From Rhabditoides inermis (taxonomy: Eukaryota; Nematoda; Chromadorea; Rhabditida; Rhabditidae): a stretch of DNA of 64,000 nt. The position numbers and the translations under genes are program-made. The stretch's first letter is position 1, and every line of letters begins with the position of its first letter. Shown in pieces: positions 19,583 through 31,897 of the stretch. The stretch is taken from positions 435,001 to 499,000 of the forward strand of contig CAWZYM010000158.1 of NCBI GenBank assembly GCA_963966185.1, written 5' to 3'. A model generated the notes under the pieces. The model did not search any database. It was not told the origin of the DNA and was given only the letters and a program-made list of their open reading frames with translations.

Positions 19583-22037
19583 CTACATATACTTGGCCAT
19601 CTCGTTGTACAGTGCGAGCACGAGGGCTGCCCCCGTGCCTCGCATCGCATTCACCATCGCACCGGCGAAAAACGCGCGACTACCCTCAGACACGTAGATC
19701 TTCTGCAAACACACACAATGATTACAAGAGAATGGTAATTAAGAGCGTGCACTACCAAAACAATAATGAATACACTCCAATTAGCTTGGGGCCTGACCTT
19801 GGCGCAGTCGATGCTTCCGTTGTACATGACCTCCTTCCGGCCTGCCTGCATCATCAGACGCCTCCGAACAGTATCCAGTGGGTACGAAGACATCGCAGCC
19901 ACGAACGTCGTCACCTACAAGTCCATTTTAAATACCGTAGGAAATAACATAACAACAAATAACTAGCAAATTTCACCTGTCCTAGGCAGAATGCGCGTAG
20001 GAATCCGAGGTTTCCGTCGTCGTGGGCAAAGTATGGCTTGGCCGAGTCGAATAGACCGTAGTAGGCGCCCCGGTAGAGGAGGATGTACTGTAGGGAGGGA
20101 AGAAGGCCCCTGGAAACGGAGGGATCAGGCCATACCGAGTTCCTTCCAAAAATTCAAAATGCAATTGCAAACAATCTGCATATCGCTACAATCAACATAA
20201 AAACAGGAATCGCTTTCTTGGATTTTGATTCGATCATGAGAGCGTCATACGTTTTACGCCCACTCCCACATGGTAATTCGATAAGCACATTCAAAATGTG
20301 ATTAACATGATGGCTTTTTTCAATGATAAAGAAAATGAAATAAAACCCACTTGTACAATCCAGTTATGCCGTCCGATTTCGCAATCGTGATCATACAGTG
20401 GAAAAGACCCTAAAATCGGCGTCGTCAAATAAATAATTGCTAAAATGATAGAATCGTATACACAAACCAATCGATAATCAATCGCCCACCTTGAACTCCC
20501 TGCTCTTTCCCCTTCCCATGTCGATGGCGAGTCGGGTGCGGACGAAGTCCAGAGGGTAGATGATCAGGAACGTCGTCACTCCAGAACCCGCGCCCGCCAG
20601 AAGGTTACCTGCAACAACATATATGCAGTTTGGTTGGCTTGGCGAAAACATGAACAAAAACGAATTGAGCACGCATGTCCATCTTCGCCAATATTCACCC
20701 AGCCGGAGAAACATACAATATTTATATTCTTATTCCATATTAATGATTTCAATAACTAATAGTTATCAACTGTAACAACGATGACAAAGCGTCGATAATT
20801 GAAAACACACCTTCTTATCGACAATTGTGTCATTTTGGAAACATATAATTCACGATTCACCAAATCAACCCAAAAAAAAAAACGCACCGACGAGGAACTT
20901 GCTCTTCTGGGATGGGTCGACGCCCTGCAGACTGTACTTCTTGAACGTCTCCTTGAAGCCGAAGCCGAGAGATTCCTGAAATTTCAAGCATGACTTCACA
21001 AAAAAAAACTAGAATTCATTCGTGACTCTTCACGACTTTGAGTGAGAGCTATTAATGTGTATGCCTTCTGCAAAAGCAATTCAACCCATTCTGGAATCTT
21101 CTCACCACCGCAAACTCATAAGTGTCATTTCCCACTCCCACAAAACAACAACAAAAATATATGCTACCTGACTGCATGCCCTGAGGATGTTGACCCAGTT
21201 GCCTCTCCAAAAGGAGAAGAAGCCCTGCTCGCGAGGCACGCGCACGAAACAGTCCACCATACCCTGCAATTAATCCATACTCAATCAATAATGGATCCAT
21301 CAAAAACACTCACATTGTATCGGTTCTCTAGTTGAATCGTCGATTGAGCGGCTTGCAACTGTAAAGATTATTATTTGACGAATGACGAGGGAAAAAAACT
21401 TATTATCTATCTGAACCTGAATGTAATCTGTATAGTGATTATCGCCTAAGGTGTGACTTTTCTCTTTTTTTCGTTACGTGTTGTGGTCACATCAATCGCG
21501 TGTTTGCGTGTTTCACACTTTCACAGACCACTGCCCACACTTCTTGGACATATCCTAGCCATAAACAATACAATGCGTGGCTGGGCAGTAATCTGGCGAA
21601 CCATTTGATAAGCACTCACTAATCATCCCACCAGTGTCCTCCGAATCCGAGAAAGCGAGAACAAAGAGTCGCTGTCGCTCTAGCCTATAGCCTTATCACC
21701 CAGCCTTATTATTGAATTCACACTGCGCGTATTACTACAGCATCAAAATAGACTAGAACATGTTACTATACTGTTTCGAACAGGCACGCGACAGGTACAC
21801 ATTCCAACACAAGTACATGTAATGCATACCTGTAGAATGAGCTTGACCCTCTCGACTGGGGCGACCACTGTCTTGGCAACGACAGCTGCTACCGCACCTG
21901 CGGCAAAGTCCTGAAGGTGTTCATGATGTATATAAAACAAACAAACGACAACAAACAACAGATACCTTGCTGAATTTGAGGACATCGTCGTTGAGGAGTT
22001 TCTTCTGCACACTGTCCTCGAGTGTGTCCAGGTCCAT
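19583..22037 (-). CDS. ant-1: Mitochondrial ADP/ATP carrier (adenine nucleotide translocase)
   Basis: Ten exons join in frame from ATG at 22037 to TAG at 19583: 21966-22037, 21830-21910, 21314-21358, 21168-21263, 20888-20975, 20490-20608, 20351-20409, 19977-20109, 19798-19914 and 19583-19702. The product is 309 residues, the usual size. It exchanges ATP for ADP across the inner mitochondrial membrane. The three carrier repeats are marked by PVERVK, PLDFVR and PLDTVR. The family signature is RRRMMM, but here it reads RRRLMM, a conservative change at the first Met. The N-terminus ([15 protein letters not shown]) is about 20 residues longer and more acidic than in many animal carriers. A 3' splice site (TTTCAG) sits 9 bp upstream of the ATG, so a 5' non-coding exon or trans-splicing is likely. 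Confidence 0.93.
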
Positions 22038-23160
22038 GTTCAGTGGCTGAAACATTCTCAATAGAAAATATGATGACGAAATGGTCAAGAAAGTGGCCAG
22101 TCTAGAGTTTGCAGCCCGCAGTGCGTAATGCCAATCAAGGTCACCTTGAAAACGAGCGACGGTTGTTGCATCATGTCTCGAAAAAAGCGCGCGGCGGCGC
22201 GGGCAGACCGAATATGGGAAAGCGAGTTATGCGGAAGCAAGTGGACTGGGCGCGTGTGGAATAGACAGAGGACACACTAGTCTGGAGACTCGTCCCGGGT
22301 CAGACGGCGATGACAGTGCATGGGGGTGGGGCCAAGATAACCACGCAACACAAACATAAAACACTAGAGAAATGCGGAGAATAGAGAGAATAGCAGAGAT
22401 ATGCTCACCTCGTGGAGAAAATACGCGTGTACAGCTCACTCTCTTTGTACGCAACGACGCGCCCACATGCGGACGATCTGAACACGAGTGGAAGTAAGCC
22501 GAAACACAAATAAACACAATGAGTAATGAGCGTGGGCGGAAGATACATGCAATCGGGTGACGGACCGGACGCGATGATGGCGATATTTCAGTTAGCACAA
22601 GTGATATCAATCGGCGGTTCGATGACAGATAGCAAAAATACAAGATCAAACATTCATTTCCGATCAATGACGAGGAATAAAAAGTTGCCAAAAAACTGAA
22701 AAAAATGGAATATGACGTCATAAAATAACCTAATATTCGGCATTTCGAAAGTGTCGCCGTATATTTTTGCGCGCCAAACGCGGAAGTGCGTGACACAACA
22801 AAACACTACTATTTAAAACACAAATAAACTAATAGTGGAAAACACATGTGGCATAATGCAGACACACACACACACACACATGGAGCACAAATTGAATGAG
22901 AGGGGGTAGTGCATGTAAACCGTGCAGTGTGCGTGAGAAGTGGGAGTGAGAGAGCGACGGCGGTCGATGGGCTATAGCGAGCCGGCAGTGGGAGCGGCAG
23001 AGATAGAGAGGGCTTCCCTATTCCCACTGCCGCAGCCGCCGCCGCTGTTTCCCTATCTCTCTCAGGCTCTTTTTCATCAGTTCTCCCTCTTCCGCTATCC
23101 CATCACACTTTGTTCGAAGAGAATAGAAATGTGTTGTGTTGGTTGTTTTGGAGTGTGCAG
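22038..23160. other. Divergent promoter region between the carrier and the transhydrogenase
   Basis: The two genes point away from each other, so this 1.1 kb holds both promoters and 5' leaders. It contains a short (CA)n run at 22862-22880. No further gene is supported. Confidence 0.6.
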
Positions 23161-24481
23161 ATGGAGTGTTATCAGGCGATACCCGCGCTCACAGCTCCGT
23201 ATTCGGTGTGCAGTGGCGGTCGCGTGATGTGGCCTGCTTGGCGCTGCTCCCCCTCCTCCTTTTACCCCGCCTTCTCCCGACGCCTCTCCTCCGGCAGGCC
23301 ATACAAGGACCTCACCGTAGCAGCTGTCAAGGAGGTCCACAAAGGTGATGTCACTTCCTCATTCTCACTCTCAAATCAGCTGTTTGAACACGTGGTGTGT
23401 TTGTGGGAGAGATAGAGACCAATCATCTATTTTCTCTCGATATCCCGTGACTTGTCCACTCTCACACGCAATGAAAACACTCGTACTCGCACTCACGCGT
23501 TTTCAACTTGATATACTGCTTGAAACTTTTTGACAAAAACATAAAGCGAAATTTTTGCGATGTTCCGGTTGCGTGACGATCCAGTGAATCTTTTTTTCGT
23601 CCCGCTTCCGCGTATAAACAAATGATCACAACATACAACAAGGACACACGAGACGATCACAGTACACTACACAACACCACTGGTCGGATAGACATCTGAT
23701 TGCGTACGTGCACTTTCTCACTCTTCCACTCACTCCCACGCACTGCGACGAAACCATGAAAGACTCCGGAATCACACGTAATTCTGCCATGTGTCTGCAC
23801 TCGAGACTGACAAAACACACACTGACAAAACACACCCAATCCAAAATAGAATAGCTTTTTCGAATGAAAACAAGTATAATATCAATAGAGTGTGATCTAA
23901 CCAGTCAGAATCATACCGATCAATAAATGGCTAACTCTAGGCGAGCGTCGGGTTGCTCTGACTCCGTCGGCGGCGGCGGGTCTGGTGAAGAGGGGATGGA
24001 GGGTGCGGGTCGAGGCTGCGGCAGGAGAACACGCACAGTTCCCAAATGAAGAGTACGAGAAGGCCAGTGCACTCTGTGTAGCCTGTAGCCACACGAGTCG
24101 ACAACGGGACTTTGTTCTACTACTACTAACAAAAAGATAAAGCTTTCACGTTTCCAGGTAGGTGCGACGATTGTCGACCGCCCCACTGCGTTCCACTCGG
24201 ATGTTGTGCTCAAGGTATGCAGTTATGTAATCGTTAAAAAGGAAGTCAAGATATGATTATGAACGTCACTTTCAGGTGCGTGCCCCGATCACATGTGAGA
24301 TGCCGCTGTTCCGAGAGGATAGTCACCTATTCTCGTTTCTATATCCGGCCCAGAACACACAGGTATGCTAATGAAAGGATACCACAGAAACAGACAACTT
24401 GGTTTTTTAGTTGATCGAACAACTGAAAGACGTGAAGATGACGGCGTTTGCGATGGACTGCGTACCGAGGATCAGCAGGGC

Positions 24482-24539
<58 letters not shown>

Positions 24540-25374
24540 CTCTCGCTCTCTCGCTCTCTCTCTCTCTCTCTTTCTCTCTCGCACTCACTTCCTATTCAGG
24601 TCTACGATGCTCTCTCTTCGATGGCTAACATATCTGGCTACAAGGCAGTGATCGAGGCTGCCAATCACTTTGGCAGATTCTTCACAGGACAGATAACTGC
24701 GGCTGGAAAAGTACGGTGTTTTGAGGAATAGCTTCAAACCCGAACGATTCTGTGAGCCTTGCTCACTATGAGAGTTTTTGTGGTATTGTGAGTACCAACA
24801 ATCACTTGCTTGTCATTGTTAGAACATCTCAATGTGATGGGAGCAAGTGGATATCTCTTCAGGTGCCGCCCGCGAAAGTGCTGGTGATTGGAGGTGGAGT
24901 GGCCGGACTGAGTGCGATAGGAACAGCCAAGAACATGGTGGGAACAGTAAACAACAACAACAACAACAACAACAACAGCAACAGCAACAACAACAACAAC
25001 AACAACAACAACAAACGCTCCAGGGCGCGATCGTGCGCGGTTTCGACACGCGGGCTGCTGTGAAGGAGCAGATAGAGTCACTCGGGGGACAGTTCCTGTC
25101 AGTAGATGTGAAGGAAGACGGGGAGGGAGGCGGCGGATATGCAAAGACTATGAGCAAACAATTCATAGAGGTAAGAGAGAGAGGGGGGAGAGAGATAGAT
25201 GGAGAGAGAGGGAGAGATCAAGAGTCGTTGTTGTAGGCTGAGATGGCGTTGTTCACAGAGCAGTGCAAGGATGTGGACATCATCATCTCCACGGCACTCA
25301 TTCCCGGAAAGAAGGCGCCACTCCTCATCACAAAGGTGATCTACACGCTTTCTCGCGCGCTCTCGCTCGCTCTC

Positions 25375-25419
<45 letters not shown>

Positions 25420-25439
25420 CTCTCTCGCTCTCTCTCTCT

Positions 25440-25480
<41 letters not shown>

Positions 25481-28288
25481 ATTCTCTCTCCCTCTTCACC
25501 CTCCCTCTCTCGCCTGCCATCACGGAACGACCTCTCCCTTTCCAGGAGATGGTATCCTTGATGAAGCCCGGTTCGGTGATCGTCGACCTCGCAGCCGAGT
25601 CTGGAGGCAACGTGGAGACGACCAGACCCGGAGGTCAGCCTGCCTGCCACGTCATCCGTAGTGGCTAGGGTCACGTAACTCGCATATTCACCCTTCAGAG
25701 TGCTACACGGACGAGAGAGGTGTCGTTCACATAGGCTACACCGACTTGCCCAGCAGGTGAAGATTGTTATACGACGACCATTGAAAAGCTTCCCGGTTTG
25801 TGTGTATAGCCGCACATCTACATGTCTAGGCTGCCCACCCAGTCGTCCACCCTCTATGCCAACAACATCACCAAGCTCCTCCTCTCAATGGGCAACGACG
25901 ACCACTTCCATATCGATCTCAACGATGAGGTATTAGTACAACTATCCTATCACATCAGTTGCACTTGCATTGATTTCATTGGAAAACGTGAACAGACTAT
26001 GACGTCATTTGCAGGTAGTTCGCGGCAGTCTCGTCGTTCACAAAGGAGATATGATGTGGCCGCCCCCCGCTGTCGCCTCTCCCCAACCACCACCCACACA
26101 AAAGGTATACATTCACATACATACACATTACTAGTTTATACTCACTAAATTGATAGAAGTCGAAAACTCAAGGTTCAGTGACTTGTTGAAACGTATGCAA
26201 TATCGTAAGTGAAACTGGTTTTGCTTTTAGTTTCCCCTTTTCAGCCGAAAGAAGCGTCAGTTGCTGTGACAGTTGTGGAGGATACTCCCTTCATGCACAC
26301 TGCGAAGAGCGCTGGAAAGCTGGCTGCAGGTCAGACACACTTACACTCATAGAAGGAGACGTGCGTCCCACATGTTCTACCAGTCAACGGAATGATCGAT
26401 GCCGTTTTCTCTCGCTGATTGCGTTTTGGAATTAATAAGAGAATGTGAGAGGAAGATGATAGAAGTTCAGGTCTGGGCACGCTGTCCCTGCTTGGCACGA
26501 CGTGTTCCAACCCTGCCATAGCAGCTATGACTACCACGCTAGCACTCGCGGGAATAGCTGGTATGAGAGAGGAGGGAGAGGAGAGAGGGAGAGAGAGGGG
26601 GGGAGAGAGTGGGGGAGGGAAGGTGGGAAGGAGAGAGGGGGAGAAAGAGGAGGGAAAGATAGAAGGGGAGGGAGAGGGGGGGGAGAGAAAGGGAGGGGGA
26701 GAGGGAGAGAGAGAGGGGGGGGAGAGAGAGAAACCCTTGCAGGCTACCACACTGTGTGGGGCGTGACTCCGGCTCTCCACGCGCCCCTCATGTCTGTCAC
26801 AAATGCCATCAGTGGAATCACTGCTGCAGGTGAGACTCTCTTCCAAAACAGTTGTTTCAATATCCAATCCAGTTTCGATCATTGATTATATTCACAAAAC
26901 GCCCGTTTCTATTTGGAATTTGGCGTTACGTTTCTACCAATCGCTATAACATGGGTAGATGACACAATTTGATTACAGAACACAAATAATAAAGAATGCA
27001 GACTACCGGGTGTAGTTTACACGTAGTTTATGACGAATAGCTGTTTTCAGGTGCTCTGTGTCTGATGGGAGGGGGCGCGGTGCCGTCTTCCTCTGCCGAG
27101 GCCCTCGCCGCGGGGGCCGCCCTCCTATCAGCCATCAACGTCGGAGGAGGCTTCCTCGTCACACAGAGAATGCTCAACATGTTCAAGAGGAAGAGTGAGT
27201 TGTCTGGTTGTTTACTAATCACTCGTTCCTAATCAAAACTAACTTTTTTTCAGCGGACCCTCCATCATACTCCTGGTTGTATGCCCTCCCAGCGTCGGTG
27301 CTCCTATCCGGGCACATGGCAGGAGTGCACATGGGCTCGCCCAGTATACACACTGTGAGTGAACAAGTGAAATCTCTTCAGTGATGCCTTTGGATCTTCC
27401 TTTGAACATTGTAGTAGTTCACTTGTCCCATTTGAGGTGACCTCTCTGGCGGCGGGTCTGTGCTGTCTCGGCGCCCTGGCGGGGCTGAGCAGACAGGAGA
27501 CTGCCAGGATGGGAAACATGCTCGGTATGTCACAATGTCACATATTTCATTACACCTTACTCCATTGTACAAATGGTGACAAAACACAATTATTACAAAA
27601 TAGAAGTCCCGCGTTTCTTGCAGGTATGACAGGCGTCTCCGCTGGTCTTCTATGTACTGTGACATCCCTCCAACCAGACATGGCCACTCTCGCTCAGATG
27701 GCTGCCACACTCGGAATCGGTGCGTAATCCGTAATCTTGATAGACATGTTTGCAAAGCGGTATGATTTGAGGGAAGAGCGTGAGAAAGAAAGAAAGAATA
27801 AAAAGATATAAAAAGATATCGGCGCGGCGGTAGCGCAGTGGATGTGTGCGCGGCTCTCAATCGAAAGGTCACGGGTTCGATGCCGCCCGTGGGCCGAAAG
27901 AAGTTCCGCTACTGCGGTGGGTTGGCGATCACCCTGACACGTTGTCAGCCGCTAGCCAGAAGACACACCGTCATCGTGGATTCTCATTGCTGGTTTTCTA
28001 GAACCATAACATCTAGTACTCTACTGCTGTCCCTCCATTGTCATTGTTCACAGGCATTTCATGTGTGACGCATCCTTGTGGTGTAATAAACTTAATTTTT
28101 TTTAAGATATGATAATGGAGAGAGAATGCGTTGCAGGCGGTGCGATTGGTCTGGCGATCGCTCGTCGCATCCAGGTGACCGAACTGCCCCAACTAGTCGC
28201 CGCATTCCACTCATTCGTCGGACTCGCCGCTACCATGACCTGCCTAGCTAACTTTATGGTAAGTAGTTACTACCTACTTTGAAAAGAT

Positions 28289-28325
<37 letters not shown>

Positions 28326-29013
28326 TGTGAGCTGTATTCAGGCGGAGCACCCTCACTTCCTCGCTCACCCTGACCAGGCCTTCGCCACCAAAGTCGCCCT
28401 GTTTCTGGGAGCATACATCGGAGGCATCACCTTCACTGGATCACTCATGGCATACGGAAAATTACAGGTATGCATCCACGGCTTTCATGGGAGATGAGAA
28501 GACATGAAAGATTGTGATGTTTTACAGGGGATTCTTGGTTCTGCGCCCACTCACCTACCAGCGAGACATGTCATCAACGGGGCACTCGGACTGGCAAATG
28601 TGGCCGCTCTCGGTGGGGAGATCTCTCCCCCCCCTCTCTCTCTCTCCCTCCTTCGCTCCCTTCCTTCTCTCTCTCCGCCCTCTCTCCCTAAGGTGCGGTC
28701 AGTCACTTCGGAACCCATTCCGAAGTGTTTCGAAGGGATAGCAAGGCATTCCGAAGTGTTCGGGAGTGTTCGGGAGTATTCCGAAGGCAATTCGGGAGCG
28801 TTCTGTGGGCGATTCGAAAGACGAAGTGTTTCGGGGGCATACGGGAGTGTTTCGAAGAGACTGACCGCAACTTAACAGCCCCCCCCTCGCAGGCACGTAC
28901 CTTGCCTCCTCTTCCGAAGTGGTGGGCATGTCTATGCTGGGAACGACCGCCGGTCTCTCATCTCTCATGGGAATCACACTCACCATGGCTATCGGAGGTG
29001 GGCGCAGGCCGCA

Positions 29014-29076
<63 letters not shown>

Positions 29077-29496
29077 AAACAACAACAACAACAAGCTGTT
29101 GCAGGCGCCGACATGCCGGTGGTGATCACGGTGTTGAACAGCTACTCCGGGTGGGCGTTGTGCGCCGAGGGTTTCATGCTAGACAACCAGCTGCTGACCA
29201 CTGTCGGCGCACTCATCGGAAGCAGCGGAGCCATCCTCAGCTATATCATGTGCAAGGTACTACATTTCACTTACATAATATTATGTAAATATAACACGTC
29301 AAGGTAATATACGCATCACATTGAGGCAATGAATCGCTCTCTGGTGTCAGTGATTCTGGGTGGAGTGGGGTCCAAGTCGAGTGGAGGAGGAAAGGCGAAG
29401 GCGATCGAGGGAACAGCCACGGAGACGAATGTGATGCAGGTGGGATGGGGAGAGAGAGAAAGATAGAGAAAGAGAGAGAGAGGGGGGGGAGAGGGA

Positions 29497-29535
<39 letters not shown>

Positions 29536-30119
29536 GGATAGAGAGAGAGAGAGGAGCAACCTTCAGACAGTGGAGCAGCTCTCGTCGGCGTCCTCTGTCA
29601 TCATCGTGCCGGGATACGGTCTGTGCGCCGCCCAAGCACAGTACCCCATTGCAGAGATGGTCAAGGTAGGGGGAGGCAGAGAGGGAAAGAGGGAAAGGGG
29701 GGAGGGAATGAGGAGGGAGAAAAGGGGAGAGGAGAGAGAGGGGGGAGGACAGATAGACAGAGAGAGGATAGATTTCCATTCAGCTGCTCACCGACCGCGG
29801 CGTCAAGGTGCGATTCGCCATTCACCCCGTCGCAGGTTGGTATAGACAAATCAGCTCACACTCTCGAACAGAACACTCACAGAGACTGAAAAGTAATCAA
29901 CCACTTTGATTTAAATACAACAGAGGAATGGGTCAACTAGCGACAGAATCATGAAACGCTGAATAAACTATAATTTAATTTTATATGTGCTTGCAGGCCG
30001 GATGCCGGGTCAGCTGAATGTGCTTCTGGCAGAGGCGGGGGTGCCATATGACATAGTAGAGGAGATGGACGAGATCAACCACGAGTTCAAACAGGCAGAC
30101 GTCGCACTCGTCATCGGTG

Positions 30120-30161
<42 letters not shown>

Positions 30162-30401
30162 CCTCTCCCTCCCCTCTCCCTCCATCACCCTCCCTCTTCC
30201 TCTCTCTCTCTCTCCTCTCTCTCGCCTCTCTTTCTCTCTATTCTTCCTTTTCAGGCGCAAACGACACGGTGAACAAGGCAGCTGAGGATGACCCAAACAG
30301 CCCGATTGCCGGTATGCCTGTACTGAAGGTGTGGGACGCCAAGCAGGTGAGAGAGGGGAGAGAGAGAGATTAAGAGAGAGGGGAGAGGGAGAGGGAGAGG
30401 G

Positions 30402-30446
<45 letters not shown>

Positions 30447-30709
30447 TGGTCTCTAGGTGATCGTGATGAAGCGCACTCTGGGCGTTGGATATGCGGCCGT
30501 CGACAACCCAGTTTTCTTCCTAGGTAAGTTTTACCAACCAAACAGAAAATTTCCAACATCAAAATGACTAGAAATCTTCAATAAGCACCTATCAGTGGAT
30601 AAGACACACATGATCTTACTGTCTTGCAGACAACACGCAGATGCTGCTGGGAGACGCGAAGCAGCGTTGCGCGGAGCTGCTGGAAGGAATGCGAGCACTG
30701 CCCAAGTAG
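23161..30709 (+). CDS. nnt-1: NAD(P) transhydrogenase, mitochondrial, proton-translocating
   Basis: About 32 exons join in one frame from ATG at 23161 (right after a TGCAG) to TAG at 30707-30709, giving roughly 1,070 residues, as in animal NNT. The enzyme uses the proton gradient to make NADPH from NADH in the inner mitochondrial membrane. A basic Ser/Arg-rich N-terminus (FSRRLSSGR) fits a mitochondrial presequence. The NAD-binding domain has [11 protein letters not shown]. The central membrane part is long and Gly/Ala-rich. The NADP-binding domain has [36 protein letters not shown] and [16 protein letters not shown]. Exon 2 begins ERRVALTP, the conserved domain I start. Many introns are almost wholly (CT)n, (GA)n or (AAC)n. 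Two introns carry mobile elements (27821-28103 and 28691-28872). All exons stay open, so the gene looks functional. Confidence 0.95.
24486..24590. repeat. (TC)n microsatellite starting at a splice donor
   Basis: The run starts directly at the donor GT of a transhydrogenase intron (exon ends at 24485) and fills almost the whole intron. Confidence 0.9.
24950..25015. repeat. (AAC)n microsatellite
   Basis: About twenty AAC units with a few AGC variants lie in a transhydrogenase intron. Translated, they give poly-Asn or poly-Gln, but splice sites place them outside the coding sequence. Confidence 0.9.
25355..25510. repeat. CT-rich repeat in a transhydrogenase intron
   Basis: An imperfect (CT)n run with CGCT and CATT interruptions covers most of the intron between exons ending at 25335 and starting at 25546. 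Confidence 0.9.
26560..26735. repeat. Purine-rich (GA)n/(GGA)n tract in a transhydrogenase intron
   Basis: The tract is almost pure purine on the plus strand over about 175 bp, with several G runs. Confidence 0.9.
27821..28103 (+). mobile_element. tRNA-derived SINE in a transhydrogenase intron
   Basis: The first ~80 bp have an A-box-like TAGCGCAGTGGATG and a B-box-like GGGTTCGATGCC. An unrelated body follows, and the element ends GTAATAAACTTAA plus a T-run. AAGATAT flanks it on both sides (27813-27819 and 28104-28110) as a target duplication. It is on the same strand as the host gene and lies between exons ending at 27720 and starting near 28138. Confidence 0.8.
28691..28872. mobile_element. 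182-bp TA-flanked MITE with internal TTCCGAA repeats
   Basis: The left end AGGTGCGGTCAGTCACTTCG and right end (inverse of AGTTGCGGTCAGTCTCTTCG) form an imperfect inverted repeat. TA flanks both sides (28689-28690 and 28873-28874). The interior is a decayed array of CCGAAGTGTTCGGGAG-like units that can also pair with each other. It sits in a transhydrogenase intron. Confidence 0.75.
29016..29094. repeat. (AAC)n microsatellite
   Basis: About 25 AAC units lie in a transhydrogenase intron directly before a GTTGCAG acceptor. Confidence 0.9.
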
Positions 30710-31330
30710 ACACTGCCACACTCACTCTCTGCAAACCGCGCGACACGAGAACACAAGTAGACATCACACCATTCCCAGCCCATCACTAGCACCTCTCTCT
30801 TTCTCTTTTCGCATGTCTTCCATTCGTTCACTACCTCTGCATTTCGCTCATTACGAGATAGTTGTGTGTAAATATATGTATAAAGTTTGATGTCTGAAGG
30901 TGGTGAAAGTGGTAGATCGGAATGGGTAGATCAGTTTCGGGTGGTGGAAAAGAGGAGCGAGAGAGGTCGACTATCGACCGGCAATTTCTCTCATCCTCTC
31001 CTCTGGGACACAGTCCCTACTCGCATTCCGTCACTTTTCGCTCGCTTCCCGCAGCCAGTTCACATCATGATTGTTGTTGTTTACTTGTTTGTTTGTTGTT
31101 TGTTTGTTGTTCGCGTTTTCATCATCTCATAATTCTTCAAAGCAACATGGCATTGACTGTCTCACTCTTTTCTGACTGTGCTGATCGATTTGTTGGTTTT
31201 CTTTTGTATTGTTTTTTTCTCGATTTGGCAAGGTGATCTCTTTGTCACATGCGTGGATAACCGTTTGTACTGATTATAGCAGTTGATTGATGTATCGATC
31301 GATTGGTGCTATGGATGTATTGTTGTAGAT
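30710..31330. other. Intergenic gap after the transhydrogenase
   Basis: The gap contains the likely 3' untranslated region of the transhydrogenase and several GTTT/GTTTGTTTG runs. No gene is seen. Confidence 0.5.
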
Positions 31331-31897
31331 ATGGCTGGGCGCGAGGCGCCTCCTCCCTGGTCGCAGAGGAGGCTCACCGTGCCCCGCGCGTTTGTATCCC
31401 ACATCGACCTCCTGAAGGAGCGGAGGGAGAGGGAGGGGAGGACCCGCACCCGCCACACCTCGCAGCCACCACGGATCTGCCAGAGGAAGGTCGCGTTCGG
31501 AATGCCAGCAGACAGGGTAGGTGTGAGAGGGAAGAGAGAAGGGGTGAGTGGGAGAGAGGGGGATGTGTGTTGCAGCCGTTGTCGCGTTGTGAGTGGTTGG
31601 GAGTGGACAGCTCGTCCCGCCCCTCGTCCTCTCTGTCCACCCGCCCTCCCTCGTCTCTCTCGCACCACTCGGACCACTCGCTCTCTGCCCCCGTGACGCA
31701 GCCCCGCCAGACCAACCCTCGCCGCTCCAGGTCGCTTCCCAGGTCAGACTACTCTAGACTATACAAGTGGAATGTGCACTTCATTGTGATATCACCTTTG
31801 CAGTGTGTCGCCTCAGCCGTCGTACTACTATGAGGAGACGCCCAACCTGCGGCGTCCTCGCGCCCTCTCGCAGGTCCGCCGCCTCCTCTTCCACTAA
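31331..31897 (+). CDS. Small Arg/Ser/Pro-rich orphan protein, 148 residues
   Basis: Three exons join in frame (31331-31516, 31576-31742, 31804-31897). The ATG lies two bases after a TTGTAG acceptor, so trans-splicing is likely. The product begins MAGREAPPPWSQRRLTVPRA, is basic throughout, has a middle Ser/Pro/His-rich part (SLSTRPPSSLSHHSDHS), and ends PNLRRPRALSQVRRLLFH. It has no signal peptide, membrane segment or known domain and is probably disordered. An AATAAA signal lies at about 31963. It sits between nnt-1 and hda-1 on the same strand. I do not recognise the family. Confidence 0.65.

Noticed and set aside
22150..22275. Short plus-strand frame starting MSRKKRAAARADRIW
   Set aside because: No splice partner or homology; it lies in the shared promoter region and is probably chance.
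24365..24731. Several overlapping frames of Ser-Leu or Arg-Glu repeats
   Set aside because: They are translations of (CT)n/(GA)n microsatellites. The same artefact occurs at 25243-25668, 42894-43223 and 59487-60092.
24952..25236. Poly-Asn or poly-Gln protein
   Set aside because: The (AAC)n run lies in an nnt-1 intron; the flanking exons splice cleanly around it.
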